From: Leucobacter sp. UT-8R-CII-1-4
GTDB taxonomy: Bacteria; Actinomycetota; Actinomycetes; Actinomycetales; Microbacteriaceae
DNA length: 64,000 nt
Assembly: GCF_030010235.1 (NCBI RefSeq)
Contig: NZ_JASCRS010000002.1
Coordinates: 372,001 to 436,000 of the forward strand
Direction of reading: 5' to 3'
The notes below the pieces were generated by a model that searched no databases, was not told the origin of the DNA, and was given only the letters and a program-made list of their open reading frames with translations. The position numbers were made by a program, and so were the translations under genes. This document shows positions 1 to 9,286 of the stretch, one piece after another; positions within the stretch are counted from its first letter, which is position 1, and the number at the start of each line of letters is the position of its first letter.

Positions 1-312
1 CTCATTGTCGCTGCGGGCGACGCAAAAGTAAACGGAGGCGCGTTCAAACGTGCCTTTGGTGGCAAACCGAGAATGCTGCGCGCTGAAGATGTACTCGAAC
101 TCACCGGGCACCCAGTCGGCGGCGTCTGCCCGTTCGTGAACCCCGAGAGCGCTCAGGTATACCTAGACGAGTCACTGCGCCGCTTCGAGACGGTCTATCC
201 GGCAGCAGGCACCAGCAAATCAGCAGTCGAGCTTGAGGTAAGCGAGCTTGCTGAGCTGAGTGAAGCGCTCGACTGGGTCGACGTTGCAACCGGCTGGCGC
301 GAAGACACCTAA
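1..312 (+). CDS. YbaK/EbsC-family aminoacyl-tRNA deacylase-like protein (5' truncated)
   Basis: The reading frame is open from the first base, so the start lies before the window; 103 codons remain. The visible part contains the segment GHPVGGVCPFG-like (here GHPVGGVCPF) and a conserved AAGD..VN stretch, both typical of the C-terminal half of the YbaK/EbsC (prolyl-tRNA editing) fold. Members hydrolyse mischarged aminoacyl-tRNAs such as Cys-tRNA(Pro). It converges on the pirin gene with about 45 bases between. Family assignment is good; the exact editing substrate cannot be read from the fragment. Confidence 0.85.
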   Translation, partial: LIVAAGDAKVNGGAFKRAFGGKPRMLRAEDVLELTGHPVGGVCPFVNPESAQVYLDESLRRFETVYPAAGTSKSAVELEVSELAELSEALDWVDVATGWREDT

Positions 313-357
313 ACTGACATCCCAGGGCTTCCCATTGCGCTAGCGGTCTTCGGCACC

Positions 358-1353
358 TCAGCTTCGCGGCCGCAATCTGGTAAGCGGCAGAACCGGAGCC
401 GGGATCGGCGCTCGCTGCCCCTCAGGAAACTCACCATACAGCGGTAGTTTGCCGGAGTCTTCGTGATCCACCGCCTCAAAACCGAGTTCGGCCTGGTACC
501 GGCGACGAAACTCGACGATCTCTTCGTGGGTTCTGCCGATGAAGTTCCACCACATGATGATTTCTTCACCAAAGGGCACCCCACCGAGCAGGATCACGCG
601 ACCGCCGTGTTCGCCGGCGCTCAACACAATCGTGTCGGAGCCAGTCGGCACGAAACCCAATGAACGGTGTTCAATCGCGGTACCGTTCAGAGTGAGGCCG
701 TGGGATTCGGCAAGCACTCCGTGCTCAAAGTCCCGACGAACGGGGATGCTCACGGTTGCCCCCGGTTCAAGAATTAGCTCAGCACCGAGCATCGCGGTAG
801 TTTTTGTCTCAACCGGCGAAACCGAACCGAGTAGCTCGCCGATAAACACACTCGCACTCATACCCGGCACTGTGACCGGCTCAGGCACATAGTGTTCGAA
901 GCCATTGTCATCAAACCTGGTGGCATCGGGCAGCGCATACCAAAGCTGCACACCGTGCAGCACATCGGTGTCTGGGGTGCTGATTTCCTGGTGAGTAATT
1001 CCGCGCCCAGCCAGCATCAGGTTCAACTCACCCGGACGCACCTGGGCCGCGACACCACCCGAATCAAGATGATCGATACCCCCTGCGAAAAGCCACGAAA
1101 CGGTTGCAAGACCTGTGTGCGGGTGCCGGGCGACTTTCATGCCGCCAGTATCAGAAACGTCGTCCGGGCCATAGTGGTCCAAGAAGCACCAGGCGCCAAC
1201 GAACGAGCGGCCACGCTGCGGCAGGGTGCGGTACACGGTCATTGCGCGCAAACCGCCAAGTGGCACAAGCCTCGGGTCGAGTACCTCCACCGATTCGCAG
1301 GGCATGCCCTCGGCAAGTACGGTTTCGATCGGCTGCGAATCAAGATTGCTCAT
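358..1353 (-). CDS. Pirin family protein (bicupin)
   Basis: 331 residues from the ATG at 1353; a longer frame runs to 1407 but its extra N-terminus (rich in Ser/Arg) is not pirin-like. The N-terminal cupin carries the metal-binding pattern of pirins: HPH at residues 77-79 and H121/E123 in THQE. The C-terminal half fits the pirin C-terminal cupin domain. Pirins are cytoplasmic iron proteins; some bacterial members have quercetinase activity and others bind pyruvate dehydrogenase. The role here is not shown by context, as neighbours are a tRNA-editing protein and a phosphodiesterase. Confidence 0.9.
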   Translation of the reverse strand: MSNLDSQPIETVLAEGMPCESVEVLDPRLVPLGGLRAMTVYRTLPQRGRSFVGAWCFLDHYGPDDVSDTGGMKVARHPHTGLATVSWLFAGGIDHLDSGGVAAQVRPGELNLMLAGRGITHQEISTPDTDVLHGVQLWYALPDATRFDDNGFEHYVPEPVTVPGMSASVFIGELLGSVSPVETKTTAMLGAELILEPGATVSIPVRRDFEHGVLAESHGLTLNGTAIEHRSLGFVPTGSDTIVLSAGEHGGRVILLGGVPFGEEIIMWWNFIGRTHEEIVEFRRRYQAELGFEAVDHEDSGKLPLYGEFPEGQRAPIPAPVLPLTRLRPRS

Positions 1354-1464
1354 TTGCCCATTCCCCCTGCTCTCGCACACACGCGAGTAAGAAGTTGATG
1401 AGGCCACGATACCGCGCCCGCCGAGAGGCGCACTCAGCTACGTGTCAGGCGAGGACGGGGGCCT

Positions 1465-1514
1465 CCCAGGGCGGGAACCGAGGTAGCCCTGGGCGGGAGC
1501 CAGGGGTTCCGCCC
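1465..1514. promoter_or_regulatory. Overlapping GC-rich inverted repeats in the pirin/phosphodiesterase divergent region
   Basis: In the 223-base gap between the divergent pirin and GDPD genes, an 8-base perfect inverted repeat (CCCAGGGC at 1465-1472 and GCCCTGGG at 1486-1493, spacer 13) overlaps a second, bulged repeat (GGGCGGGAACC against GGTTCCGCCC, to 1514). The position fits a regulator-binding site or a leader hairpin for the GDPD gene. No regulator is assigned. Confidence 0.35.
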
Positions 1515-1576
1515 AAACCGCCGCCCAGTTACGAGACAGCTATGGTTCAAAACGCGCACGGCGATAGGATCATGCC

Positions 1577-3424
1577 ATGCATCGCCTTTCGCCATTTTCG
1601 CTGCTACGCACAAGTTTTCGAACAGTGCGGCACGCCTGGCTTCCGCTTGTCACAGTCATGTTGGCGTTCCAACTGGCCATGCTTATGCTGGTCAGTCCGC
1701 TCCTCGCGTGGATCTTCCGCGAGGCGCTGCGCGCAAACGGCATGCTCGCCCTAGACTTCAGCGCACTCCATTTCAACGGCACAATCGGCATCACACTCGC
1801 GCTGATTGTGGTGATCATGCTGCTCGCCTTCTGGATCGCCTCGCTGCAATTCATTGTGCTGATGCTTATGCTTCGTCGCGCATACAACGCCGAAGCAGTA
1901 ACGGCGCGGACGATCCTTGCCGATGTGAAAACCACCATGCGAAAGCTGATTCGCCCGTCTTCGCTGCCGCTGTTCTTTTACCTCTTTTTCATTTTGCCGC
2001 TGAGCGGGTTCGGCTTCGCTTCAACGCTTTCACAGGGCATCGCCGTACCGAGTTTCATTTCTGGCGAGCTCATGAAAAGCCCAACCAGCGCAGCCATTTG
2101 GACGGGCTTCCTGGTGCTGCTCGCACTGCTCAACCTGCGCTACGCACTCAGCCTGCCAATTTTTGTGCTGAGCCGGGCGACAGGGGGCAAAGCTATGCGC
2201 CAGAGCTGGCGCCTCACCAGAGGTTGGGCAGCACTGCGGCTCGCCCTTGCCACACTGATCGTGCTGTTTATTGCGGGCACGGCGACTCTCGCGCTCACCG
2301 TGATCGCGATACTGCCGACGGCACTCAGCGATGAAGTCCTGCCAGCTGCCTCGCCAGCGATTGCAGCATTTAGCCTTGGCGTAGCGCAACTGGCTGGCCT
2401 GCTACTCACCGGCTTTGTGGTTTCTTGGCTCGGTGCAGTGCTACTGGTGCTAGTTTTTCAGCGCGAGGATCAGCTGGCCCCCGAACTACGACCACTCAAC
2501 GGCTCTGCGGCCATCAACGAAACCGCCCCGCTCAAGCCAGCCGCACCGATCGGCCACCGCCGTCGCATTGCCGGCCTATTCGCTGGCGCTGCCGTGCTGG
2601 CAATGGGATTAGGCTTCTTCCACCTCGGCACCATGCAGCAACTATCGCAGCACCCGAACACTCTTGTGCTTGGACACCGAGGCTTTAGCGACGGCGGTGC
2701 AGAGAACACTCTTTCAGGGCTTGAAGCGGCCGTCGCCGCGAACGCAGACCTCGTCGAGATAGACGTGATGCAAACCGCCGACAAGAAGTTTGTGGTCATG
2801 CATGATGCCTCGCTAAGCCGGCTGGCCGGCCGCGATGTGAAAGTGAAAGACCTCACTCTCGACGAACTCACCGCCATTACTGTGCGAGACCAATTCGGTC
2901 ACACCGACAAAATCCCGAGCCTTGAGCAGTACATCGCCCGCGCGCAAGAACTCGAAATGCCGCTTCTCATTGAAGTAAAATCGGGCGGCCTCGATACACC
3001 AGATCGAGTAGCGCTTCTCGTCGACGAGCTTGAAACGCTCGACGCCATGCAGCAGAACATCTTTCACACACTAGACAAGCCCGTAGTACAAGAGCTGAAG
3101 ACGCTGCGCCCAGATGCCACCGTTGGCTACATTCTCGCCTTTGCCGGCGTAGATATTCCACAGACCGACGCCGATTTTGTTGTCGTCGAGCAGTGGTCCG
3201 CAACGCAGGCGATGCAAGACGCCGCCTACCACTCGGGCTACGCCTTCTTCAGCTGGACAGTAAACGACGACGCCGGGATTCGTGAACTGCTGCGTCGTGA
3301 CGCCGACGGCATCATTACTGACCATCCCGACACCGCCGTCGATGCGCGAGAAGAGATGCAGCAAGAAACCGGCCTCGCTGGCACACTCGTAGATGCGATG
3401 ACCCGATTCGTCGTGGTTTTCTAA
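1577..3424 (+). CDS. Membrane-anchored glycerophosphodiester phosphodiesterase
   Basis: 615 residues in two parts. Residues about 20-300 hold six to seven hydrophobic segments typical of the GDPD-associated membrane domain, another segment lies near 330-350, and from about 362 a complete GDPD (UgpQ/GlpQ-like) catalytic domain follows. Catalytic features are visible: HR at 367-368, E376 in GGAENT, the E394/D396 pair and H409. Such enzymes cut glycerophosphodiesters into an alcohol and glycerol-3-phosphate, here at the membrane, probably with the catalytic domain outside. The gene stands alone and ends at a strong hairpin terminator. A second, soluble GDPD lies at 27.7-28.7 kb. Confidence 0.92.
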   Translation: MHRLSPFSLLRTSFRTVRHAWLPLVTVMLAFQLAMLMLVSPLLAWIFREALRANGMLALDFSALHFNGTIGITLALIVVIMLLAFWIASLQFIVLMLMLRRAYNAEAVTARTILADVKTTMRKLIRPSSLPLFFYLFFILPLSGFGFASTLSQGIAVPSFISGELMKSPTSAAIWTGFLVLLALLNLRYALSLPIFVLSRATGGKAMRQSWRLTRGWAALRLALATLIVLFIAGTATLALTVIAILPTALSDEVLPAASPAIAAFSLGVAQLAGLLLTGFVVSWLGAVLLVLVFQREDQLAPELRPLNGSAAINETAPLKPAAPIGHRRRIAGLFAGAAVLAMGLGFFHLGTMQQLSQHPNTLVLGHRGFSDGGAENTLSGLEAAVAANADLVEIDVMQTADKKFVVMHDASLSRLAGRDVKVKDLTLDELTAITVRDQFGHTDKIPSLEQYIARAQELEMPLLIEVKSGGLDTPDRVALLVDELETLDAMQQNIFHTLDKPVVQELKTLRPDATVGYILAFAGVDIPQTDADFVVVEQWSATQAMQDAAYHSGYAFFSWTVNDDAGIRELLRRDADGIITDHPDTAVDAREEMQQETGLAGTLVDAMTRFVVVF

Positions 3425-3437
3425 GACACTGTAGACA

Positions 3438-3478
3438 CAAAAGAGGGGCCGTATCCTTTGGACACGGCCCCTCTTTTG
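3438..3478. terminator. Bidirectional rho-independent terminator
   Basis: A 15-base perfect stem (3438-3452 with 3464-3478), GC core GAGGGGCCGT, loop 11, flanked by A and T runs on either side. It lies between two convergent genes, 13 bases after the GDPD stop and 13 bases before the end of the small membrane protein, so it can serve both strands. Confidence 0.92.
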
Positions 3479-3491
3479 TTCGGGTTCTGAA

Positions 3492-3851
3492 TTAGTGCCA
3501 GAACACCGCGAGGATCACGTTGAGCACTGCGAGGCCGCCAATGGAGCCGAGCACCGCTGGGCTGACACTCTGCTTCTTCTTGTTCACGAGAGCGAGCACG
3601 AGCATCACAATGAGCACCAGCGTCTTCACGCCGATCTTCATGTTGTTTGGCTCAAGATCGCGGGCGTACATCATGCCAACCAGGCCAAGGCCGGTTACCA
3701 GCATGAGCAACGAACTGTGCAGAATTGCGCCGTTAATCTTTGCGGCGCCCTCCTTCACCTTTGGCATCTGCATCATGACACCGGCCAAGATTCCCGCGAA
3801 GCCGATAATGTGCAGCACCACGAGTACATTCCTCAGAATTTCCATGCTCAC
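3492..3851 (-). CDS. Small four-helix membrane protein of unknown function
   Basis: 119 residues starting MSMEILRN. Four hydrophobic segments are visible (about 7-27, 42-61, 72-90, 97-117), with a positively charged KKKQ loop before the last. There are no catalytic motifs. I do not recognise a named family with certainty; small integral membrane proteins of this layout are common in Actinobacteria. It is transcribed in the same direction as purH, which ends elsewhere; the 97-base gap to purH (3852-3948) shows nothing clear. It ends at the shared terminator at 3438-3478. Confidence 0.75.
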   Translation of the reverse strand: MSMEILRNVLVVLHIIGFAGILAGVMMQMPKVKEGAAKINGAILHSSLLMLVTGLGLVGMMYARDLEPNNMKIGVKTLVLIVMLVLALVNKKKQSVSPAVLGSIGGLAVLNVILAVFWH

Positions 3852-3948
3852 AGCCTATCTTCAGTCCCTCAAAATCTGCCGCTAGCTGTCCAGAACCGGC
3901 GTTGCACTTTGCAAAGCCTGCTGCTACCGCGACCCAACTCACTCATTC

Positions 3949-5607
3949 CTAGTGGAAGAAGTGACGCTCACCGGTGAAGTACATAGTCACACCAGCGGCC
4001 TCAGCCGCCGCAATGACCTCTTCGTCGCGAACCGAGCCACCGGGCTGCACTACCGCGCGAACACCCGCATCGAGCAGCACCTGCAGACCATCCGCAAATG
4101 GGAAGAATGCGTCTGAGGCTGCCACAGCACCCTTTGCGCGATCCCCCGCACGAGAAACCGCGAGGCGGCACGAGTCGACACGGTTCACCTGACCCATGCC
4201 GACGCCAACCGAAGCACCCTCGGAAGTAAGCAGAATGCCGTTCGACTTCACCGCGCGGCACGAACGCCATGCAAACTCAAGCTCGGCAAGAGTCTCAGCG
4301 TCGGCAGCCTGGCCCGCAGCGAGAGTCCACTCAGACACTGGGGCGAATGAGCGATCGGCATCCTGTAGCAAGAAACCTCCCGACACCTGACGCAGCTCAA
4401 CCGGGTTCTGCGTGAAATCAGCTGGCAGCACGAGCAGTCGCACGTTCTTTTTCTTCGTGAGGATCTCAACCGCCTCGGGCGCGAAGCTAGGCGCCACGAT
4501 AACCTCTGTGAAAATCTCTGCAACCGTCGCCGCCATCGCAGCGGTAATCTCGCGGTTGGCCGCGATCACGCCGCCGAAAGCCGAAACTGGGTCGCAAGCG
4601 TGTGCCAGCTCGTGGGCGGCAGCGATTGGATCGGCTGCACCCTCAGGCGCAACAGCGATACCGCAGGGGTTCGCGTGCTTGATGATTGCGACCGCTGGGC
4701 GCTCGTGATCGAATGCGGCGCGCACTGCTGCGTCGGCGTCAACATAGTTGTTGTACGACATTTCTTTGCCATGCAACTGGGTTGCCTGCGCAATGCCTGC
4801 GCCCTCGTTCTCGGTGAAAAGCGCTGCGCGCTGGTGGCTATTCTCGCCATAGCGCAGCACCGACTCGCGCAGACCGAAGATTTCATACCCAACGTACGCC
4901 TCGGCTTTTTCGAAAATGGCGTCTACCGACTCTTCGGCCTCGATATCGGCGTCAACCGGAGCGGCACCCCACTCGATGTCCTCCTGATCGAGGAACCAGT
5001 TCGCAACTGCAGCATCGTACTGAGCGGTGTGCACAAAGGCTTCGGTTGCCAGTGACCGGCGCAGAGCGAGCGTGGTACCGCCCGCGTTTACTGCTTCAAT
5101 AACCTCAGCGTAGCGAGCTGGCGACACCACAATCGCTGCGTTTGCATGGTTCTTCGCTGTTGCGCGAACCATCGCCGGGCCACCGATGTCAACATTTTCG
5201 ATCACGTCGGCTACTGGCTTGCCAGCTGCAACGGTCTGCTCGAATGGGTACAGGTTCACGACTACAAGCTCAAACGGAGCGAAACCGAGCTCGTCCAACT
5301 GCTTGCGGTGATCGGCAAGGCGCAGGTCGGCGAGCAGGCCCGAGTGCACTGCTGGGTGCAGCGTCTTTACGCGACCGTCGAGCGCCTCGGCGAATCCGGT
5401 GACCTCAGCGACGTCGGTGACCTGGTGGCCTGCGTCACGAATAGTCGCTGCGGTTGAACCGGTCGATACGATTTCAACGCCAGCAGCGTCGAGAGCTGCG
5501 GCGAGGTCGAGCAGGCCGCTCTTGTCACTCACCGAAATCAGGGCGCGGCGCACCTGAATGGTGTCGCGATGCTCATACATGCTGGGATCGTGGCTTTGGA
5601 CTGACAT
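3949..5607 (-). CDS. purH: Bifunctional AICAR transformylase/IMP cyclohydrolase
   Basis: 552 residues. The N-terminal methylglyoxal-synthase-like IMP cyclohydrolase domain begins [15 protein letters not shown] and contains [13 protein letters not shown]. The C-terminal AICAR formyltransferase domain contains the [10 protein letters not shown] motif and the [10 protein letters not shown] segment. It carries out the last two steps of IMP synthesis in the cytoplasm. The ATG at 5607 has GGAG about nine bases upstream. purN lies 50 bases upstream in the same direction, so they are probably one operon. Length and motifs are normal for the family. Confidence 0.97.
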   Translation of the reverse strand: MSVQSHDPSMYEHRDTIQVRRALISVSDKSGLLDLAAALDAAGVEIVSTGSTAATIRDAGHQVTDVAEVTGFAEALDGRVKTLHPAVHSGLLADLRLADHRKQLDELGFAPFELVVVNLYPFEQTVAAGKPVADVIENVDIGGPAMVRATAKNHANAAIVVSPARYAEVIEAVNAGGTTLALRRSLATEAFVHTAQYDAAVANWFLDQEDIEWGAAPVDADIEAEESVDAIFEKAEAYVGYEIFGLRESVLRYGENSHQRAALFTENEGAGIAQATQLHGKEMSYNNYVDADAAVRAAFDHERPAVAIIKHANPCGIAVAPEGAADPIAAAHELAHACDPVSAFGGVIAANREITAAMAATVAEIFTEVIVAPSFAPEAVEILTKKKNVRLLVLPADFTQNPVELRQVSGGFLLQDADRSFAPVSEWTLAAGQAADAETLAELEFAWRSCRAVKSNGILLTSEGASVGVGMGQVNRVDSCRLAVSRAGDRAKGAVAASDAFFPFADGLQVLLDAGVRAVVQPGGSVRDEEVIAAAEAAGVTMYFTGERHFFH

Positions 5608-5657
5608 GTGTGGGGGCTCCTAGTGAGTCGTTTCAGGTTGTCCGGTGGCACGCAGCA

Positions 5658-6254
5658 CTAATCGGCTGCGGGGCTTGTACCAAGCTGCAGATCACCGGTC
5701 GCAATATCGCGAACGGTATCTACCAGCAGCGGTCGTTCGATCTGCTTGATTCGTTCATGCAGGTCTTCTTCGCTCTCGCCATCGAGAATCGTAAGGCTGC
5801 GGTTACGCAGCACAGGGCCGGTGTCAACGCCCTCGTCAATAATGTGCACCGTGACGCCTGTCTCAGTGGCGCCTGCTGCGAGCGCGTCACGTACGGCGTG
5901 CGCTCCAGGGTACAGCGGCAAAAGAGCAGGATGCGTGTTGATCAGGCGCGGAGAGAATTCGCGAACGAAGTCGGCCGGCAGCACCCGCATGAGACCTGCG
6001 CTCACGACGAGGTCTGGCTCATACTCGCGAATGCCCGCAGCAAACGCTTCACCCCAGGCGGCACGGTCTTCGTAGTCGCGCGGGCGCACAATAAAGGCAG
6101 GGATGCCTGCTTCGCGGGCGTATTCGAGACCGCTTGCGTCGGTGTCACTCCCCACGGCAACTATCTGCGCCGGGTAGGCGGAGTCGGCGGCGGCATCGAG
6201 CAACGCTTTGAGGTTGCTTCCTCCGCCAGAGATCAAGACCACGACCTTTAGCAC
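5658..6254 (-). CDS. purN: Phosphoribosylglycinamide formyltransferase (GART)
   Basis: 198 residues from a GTG start. It carries the GGGSNLKALL substrate-binding loop near the N-terminus and the catalytic block INTHPALLPLYPGAH, followed by TGVTVHIIDEGVDTGPV with the conserved Asp. It transfers a formyl group from 10-formyl-tetrahydrofolate to GAR in purine synthesis. purH follows 50 bases downstream; this purN-purH order is common in Actinobacteria. The 86-base gap to the surface-protein stop holds a short GGGCGCCC-type dyad near 6309-6331 that may end transcription of the surface-protein gene. Confidence 0.96.
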   Translation of the reverse strand: MLKVVVLISGGGSNLKALLDAAADSAYPAQIVAVGSDTDASGLEYAREAGIPAFIVRPRDYEDRAAWGEAFAAGIREYEPDLVVSAGLMRVLPADFVREFSPRLINTHPALLPLYPGAHAVRDALAAGATETGVTVHIIDEGVDTGPVLRNRSLTILDGESEEDLHERIKQIERPLLVDTVRDIATGDLQLGTSPAAD

Positions 6255-6340
6255 CCGAACAGTCTACCTGCTCGGGCACCGAGGTCTGCGCCAATTGTCT
6301 AGCATTGGGGCGCCCGTAATAGCTGGGCGCCCCAGGATGG

Positions 6341-9187
6341 TTAGGCGTTCCGCTCGCGGCGGCGAGCCGCGTAGATCAGCGCACCGGCTGCGAGCAGCAG
6401 GGCTCCCGCACCGAGGACAATGGGCAGCGGGCTGGCCCCACCCGTGTTGCTGAGCCCGTTCGGTTTGCCTCCACTGCCTGAGTCACCGTTTACAGAGATG
6501 GTCACTTGCACGGTGGCCGACGCTTTCAGCATGCCCTGCGACTCCGGCACAAATTGCACGTCAATTTCATGCTTGCCCTTTGCCAGTGCGGGCAGGGTCA
6601 CCTCGGCTGCACCGTTCTCAACCATGACGGGGTCGCCGAGAGGTTCTCCGCCGACAAACGCCTGCACATACCCGTCGACAGGTGCTCCGGCGGGCACATT
6701 TGGCGATTGCGCCGAACGTTCCGCTAGCGGGGCGATGTTCTGTCCGGCGACTGTTTGAGCTGTCAGGCTGAAGCTCACTTGCTCGTTTGCTTTGCCGTCA
6801 AGTTCGGTCGCCGATGGTGTCAACACTGTTTCGATGCCACGAACTGTGAGCTCGGTTTCGTCACTTGAAGAGGTGGCAAAACCCGGAGCTGGCACGAATC
6901 GTGCCGACACCTGGTGCACGCCGAGGGTAAGGTCGCTGAGTTCGATCAGATACTGTGCCTCACCGTTTTCAGTGTCTTCGTCGCCGTCCATTCCGGCAGG
7001 TACCGAATCGATCACTTCACCGTCAAAGAGAATCTCGATCGCTCCGCGCGGATCCGGCGCAAATTCGCCGCCCTGCTTTTTCACGGTCGCTGTCATCAGC
7101 ACCGGCTCGTCTGCGCGTACTTCGGAATCAACGACCTCAAGCGAGGTGACTGTCGGCACGTCAACGATTGAAATTGGGAAGTCGTCCGAGAGTGAGGCTT
7201 CATAATTACCTGAGTTGCCACCGTGATACGCAATGCTGAGCGCGCTTGTTCCGATTGGCACAGTAACGTCTGCGAATGAGACTGCGCCGGCCCCGATACT
7301 GCTGCTTGCAATTGTTTCACCGTCGGCTAGCAGGACGGCTTCACCACCTGGGGATTCGCTCGAGGTGCTCGACACAGTGCCATTGACTGTGACCGGCGCG
7401 TACGCCTCAATCATTTGTGGTTCTGCGCCTTTACCTGCACCGTTCACCAGCACGATCTCGGTACTCGTTGTTGCCTTTGCAATGTTCACAATGAGTGGTT
7501 CACTTTGCGAGGGCAATGCGCTCGCCTGCTGCGGATCCGCGGAGCGGATGCCTGGGAATTTCGCCACGATACTGTGCTCGCCTGCTGAGAGTGTTGACGT
7601 ATGGGGCCACAATGTGACGAGCTCGTCTGTACCGGACCAAAGCAGCGGGTAGTCGCCGTATACCGCTTCGCCGTCAATTTCAAAGTTCACTCGCGGTGCC
7701 GCAAGCGCGACTGGTCCGTCAAGTCGAACCTTCGCACCAAACATCGCGAGGTCGCCATAGGCTATCGGTGAGTTTTCCAGGTGAATTGTGGTTTCGGTGG
7801 TCACGTCGCTCGGGTCCACGGGTTGTGGTTCTGGCGCTGGATCAACCACAGTCACCTGAACCGTTGCCGAAGAGTGGGTTGAAGTTTCTTTGTAGTAATA
7901 CTGTTCGTGTACGGGTCTGAAGTCTGCCCGATAGGTGAATGTGCCGGCTGTCGTTGCTGGCACATTGAAGGTGTAGTCGCCACTCGTTGCGTGGTAGTCG
8001 ATGCGCTGTTTCGCACCGTCGAGGTAGAGGTCAATCATGCCGTCGAGCATTTTTTGGCCCGGACGGTTGTCATTGGTCCGCACTCGCACCGGAATATTTT
8101 GCCCGACTTCAACCTGGGTTGGCGCAGTTGCCGTCGTCGAACTCGTGAGTGGAATAAAGATCTTGGCACTGTTTCGCTCGGCGAGTGGCCCCTGATACAC
8201 GTGAATGTCTTCTGGCCAGTACGCTTCGCTGTCGTAGGAGACGCCGGGAACTGTTGTGGTGATCCAGCTCATGCCTGCCCCGCCACCGGAGCCAGCAGAG
8301 AAGTGTGCGAATTTCCGTCCGGCTCCGCCACCGGTGCCGCTCGCTGGCCAGCCGCCACCACCGGCACCGCCGCCGCCACCGACGGTTCCCGTGCCAGCGC
8401 TGCCACCATTGGTACCTGGTTTATGAAAGGTGACCATCTTGGGGTCGTTTACACCGTTTTTCCCAACAGCGCCCGGGGTGGACCCGCCGCCAGCGGTGGG
8501 GTGGCTTTTGTACGACTCTGGAACTCCACGTGAGTTGCCGCCGCTCGTGCCGCCCGGAATGTATTTGAAGGTGCTATCGCCTCTGCGAGCACTGTTGTAA
8601 CCACCAGCAGCTTCGAATGCGGTCACGAGGGTCCATAGTGCGCCCTTGATTGTCGGTGACGAGGTTGCCCCGCCACCGCCGCCACCGCCGCCGGCGACTG
8701 CGATCAATTCGCCATTCAGCTTTACCGCGCCGGCACCTCCGCCGCCGCCGCCGTGCTGTCCGATCAGGCTGCCTTTTCCGCCGTCGCCGCCCTTCATGAA
8801 GCCGGCACCGCCTTCACGACTATCGACTTTGCCGTGCGCGTTTTGGCCTGCGTAGACGGTCAGCACGTCTCCGCCTTTGACCTGCACGTTCACAGCGAAG
8901 TTCGCACCCGCGCTGCCGGTCCGAATGTCCCCGTCTCCGCCATCACCGCCGCGAATGCCTACGCTCACTTCGGTTATGCCTTCTGGCACTACCCAATCGG
9001 TGCCGTTTGGGCTGGTAAAAACGTAGCTTTGCTGGTCGGGTCGGGCCGCGTTCGCGGGTGCGGTTCCGGAGACCAGACCTATTCCGCTAAGCGCAATCGC
9101 CGCCGCGGCGAGTATTCCGATTGGGCGGCCAAAACTGCGCCGTGGCACCGCGGGAGTACCGTTGGCGCGCGAAAGAGTTGTTTCCAT
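6341..9187 (-). CDS. Large glycine-rich, Ig-repeat surface protein with sortase-type C-terminus
   Basis: 948 residues from the ATG at 9187; an upstream in-frame extension to 9280 lacks signal-peptide character. A signal peptide with hydrophobic core ILAAAAIALSGIGLVSG ends near APANAA. Residues about 55-340 form a very glycine-rich domain like the Gly_rich family, then five or so Ig-like repeats resembling Big_3/Ig-like bacterial domains follow, often with LxxGxHxxxAxF patterns. The C-terminus is a sorting signal: LSNTG at 912-916, a hydrophobic helix, and RRRERNA. LSNTG differs from canonical LPXTG. It is probably wall-anchored; no sortase gene lies in the window. Role as adhesin or matrix protein is inference. 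Confidence 0.82.
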   Translation of the reverse strand: METTLSRANGTPAVPRRSFGRPIGILAAAAIALSGIGLVSGTAPANAARPDQQSYVFTSPNGTDWVVPEGITEVSVGIRGGDGGDGDIRTGSAGANFAVNVQVKGGDVLTVYAGQNAHGKVDSREGGAGFMKGGDGGKGSLIGQHGGGGGGAGAVKLNGELIAVAGGGGGGGGATSSPTIKGALWTLVTAFEAAGGYNSARRGDSTFKYIPGGTSGGNSRGVPESYKSHPTAGGGSTPGAVGKNGVNDPKMVTFHKPGTNGGSAGTGTVGGGGGAGGGGWPASGTGGGAGRKFAHFSAGSGGGAGMSWITTTVPGVSYDSEAYWPEDIHVYQGPLAERNSAKIFIPLTSSTTATAPTQVEVGQNIPVRVRTNDNRPGQKMLDGMIDLYLDGAKQRIDYHATSGDYTFNVPATTAGTFTYRADFRPVHEQYYYKETSTHSSATVQVTVVDPAPEPQPVDPSDVTTETTIHLENSPIAYGDLAMFGAKVRLDGPVALAAPRVNFEIDGEAVYGDYPLLWSGTDELVTLWPHTSTLSAGEHSIVAKFPGIRSADPQQASALPSQSEPLIVNIAKATTSTEIVLVNGAGKGAEPQMIEAYAPVTVNGTVSSTSSESPGGEAVLLADGETIASSSIGAGAVSFADVTVPIGTSALSIAYHGGNSGNYEASLSDDFPISIVDVPTVTSLEVVDSEVRADEPVLMTATVKKQGGEFAPDPRGAIEILFDGEVIDSVPAGMDGDEDTENGEAQYLIELSDLTLGVHQVSARFVPAPGFATSSSDETELTVRGIETVLTPSATELDGKANEQVSFSLTAQTVAGQNIAPLAERSAQSPNVPAGAPVDGYVQAFVGGEPLGDPVMVENGAAEVTLPALAKGKHEIDVQFVPESQGMLKASATVQVTISVNGDSGSGGKPNGLSNTGGASPLPIVLGAGALLLAAGALIYAARRRERNA

Positions 9188-9198
9188 CCGCCCATAGT

Positions 9199-9231
9199 AT
9201 TTTTCAGAGAGGCGAAGTAAACCTGAAAAAT
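9199..9231 (-). promoter_or_regulatory. Inverted repeat upstream of the surface-protein gene
   Basis: ATTTTTCAG (9199-9207) and CTGAAAAAT (9223-9231) form a 9-base perfect inverted repeat with a 15-base spacer, ending 12 bases upstream of the surface-protein start. It may be an operator, or a weak terminator of the upstream kinase gene. The position so close to the start favours a regulatory role. Confidence 0.3.
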
Positions 9232-9286
9232 GGGGGCTCTGCGCGGATTGCGCCCGCTGTGCGCAAAGTGCACAAACCAAGCAGAA

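Noticed and set aside
5454-6251. A 265-codon + strand frame opposite purN
   Set aside because: It is the shadow of the conserved purN codons; no ribosome-binding site or domain seen.
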